In this document: positions 7,650-8,058 of the stretch, one piece after another
Layout of the letters: each line of letters begins with the position of its first letter
How positions within the stretch are numbered: position 1 is the first letter of the stretch
Assembly: GCA_021160155.1 (NCBI GenBank)
Contig: JAGHDB010000409.1
Coordinates: forward strand, 1-8,058
DNA: 8,058 nt
Reading direction: 5' to 3'
DNA from: Bacteroidales bacterium
GTDB lineage: Bacteria > Bacteroidota > Bacteroidia > Bacteroidales > UBA12481
Made by a program: the position numbers and the translations under genes
Notes under the pieces: model-generated
Told to the model about the DNA's origin: nothing
Database searches by the model: none
Seen by the model: the letters and a program-made list of their open reading frames with translations, nothing else

Positions 7650-8058
7650 ATGGGGAAAGTAATTGCAATTGCCAATCAAAAGGGAGGTGTTGGTAAAACT
7701 ACCACGGCGATTAATTTAGCCGCGAGTCTGGCTGTTCTTGAACGGAAAGTTCTGCTGATCGATTCTGATCCTCAGGCAAATGCCACGTCAGGTGCAGGTT
7801 TTGATGTTCGAAATATCAAAACAAGTCTATATGAATGCTTGATAGACGATGTGGATGCAAAAAACATTATCCTTCAAACTGAAGTGCCGAATTTTGAACT
7901 GCTTCCTTCAAATATTGACCTGGTAGGAGCGGAGATAGAGATTCTTCATTTGCCCAACAGAGAAAAATTGATGGACAAAGTGATCAAACAGGTAAAGGAT
8001 AATTATGATTTTGTGCTGATCGATTGTTCTCCTTCGTTAGGATTACTTACTGTAAACG
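7650..8058 (+). CDS. parA: ParA/Soj-family chromosome-partitioning ATPase (5' part, cut by window end)
   Basis: The frame opens at ATG 7650 and runs to the window edge, giving 136 codons of a protein normally about 250-260 residues long. It begins [18 protein letters not shown], the deviant Walker A motif of ParA ATPases with signature Lys11 and P-loop Lys16. [15 protein letters not shown] at 34-48 (Asp38, Asp40) is the Walker A' block, [14 protein letters not shown] at 84-97 is the usual ParA middle segment, and [18 protein letters not shown] at 119-136 is Walker B with Asp125. ParA binds DNA non-specifically in its ATP dimer form and, with ParB and parS, segregates replicated origins. It resembles the chromosomal Soj type without an N-terminal helix-turn-helix. 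A parB gene is expected just downstream but lies outside the window. The part seen is intact. Confidence 0.95.
   Translation, partial: MGKVIAIANQKGGVGKTTTAINLAASLAVLERKVLLIDSDPQANATSGAGFDVRNIKTSLYECLIDDVDAKNIILQTEVPNFELLPSNIDLVGAEIEILHLPNREKLMDKVIKQVKDNYDFVLIDCSPSLGLLTVN

Noticed and set aside
1..8058. Search for a new defence, mobile or RNA-based system
   Set aside because: Almost all of the window is covered by intact genes of known families. No direct repeats, insertion-sequence ends, CRISPR units, tRNA or structured RNA were recognised, and the only gaps are 101 and 93 bases long.

Overview
The window looks like ordinary chromosomal DNA from a member of the Bacteroidota (Bacteroidetes). 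The evidence is: (i) a clear Bacteroidetes-type promoter, TTTG-N19-TATCTTTG, upstream of lysS; (ii) gene starts that mostly lack a Shine-Dalgarno sequence; (iii) the short form of glucose-6-phosphate isomerase next to lysS; and (iv) a RecJ and an MBOAT/AlgX-like pair that read like Bacteroidota family members. I cannot name a genus from the sequence alone.

Layout. Left (1-2909, + strand): the last 12 codons of an unidentified gene run by a TGATG stop/start overlap into an AlgI-like membrane-bound O-acyltransferase (MBOAT). Two bases later comes an AlgX/AlgJ-like SGNH protein with an N-terminal membrane anchor. Together these two form a typical module for O-acylating (probably O-acetylating) an exported polysaccharide. 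Middle (2897-5736, - strand): lysS and pgi form a tight operon with a 4-base ATGA overlap. The 3' end of pgi overlaps the 3' end of the AlgX-like gene by 13 bases in convergent orientation. Right (5838-8058, + strand): recJ, divergent from lysS across a 101-base intergenic region holding the promoters, then a 93-base gap with a -7-like box, then the first 136 codons of a ParA/Soj-type ATPase cut by the window edge.

How the genes relate. Only the MBOAT/AlgX-like pair, plus possibly the truncated gene before it, forms a functional unit: the membrane protein would pass acyl groups across the inner membrane and the anchored SGNH protein would place them on the glycan. The rest are housekeeping genes: glycolysis (pgi), lysine tRNA charging (lysS), single-strand DNA exonuclease for repair (recJ) and chromosome partitioning (parA).

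I found no mobile element, CRISPR array, RNA gene or convincing new system. The points most worth a second look are the AlgX-like protein's lack of the usual Asp in its D-x-H motif, its C-terminal extension, the unidentified gene at the left edge, and the lysS start, which is decided by the promoter.
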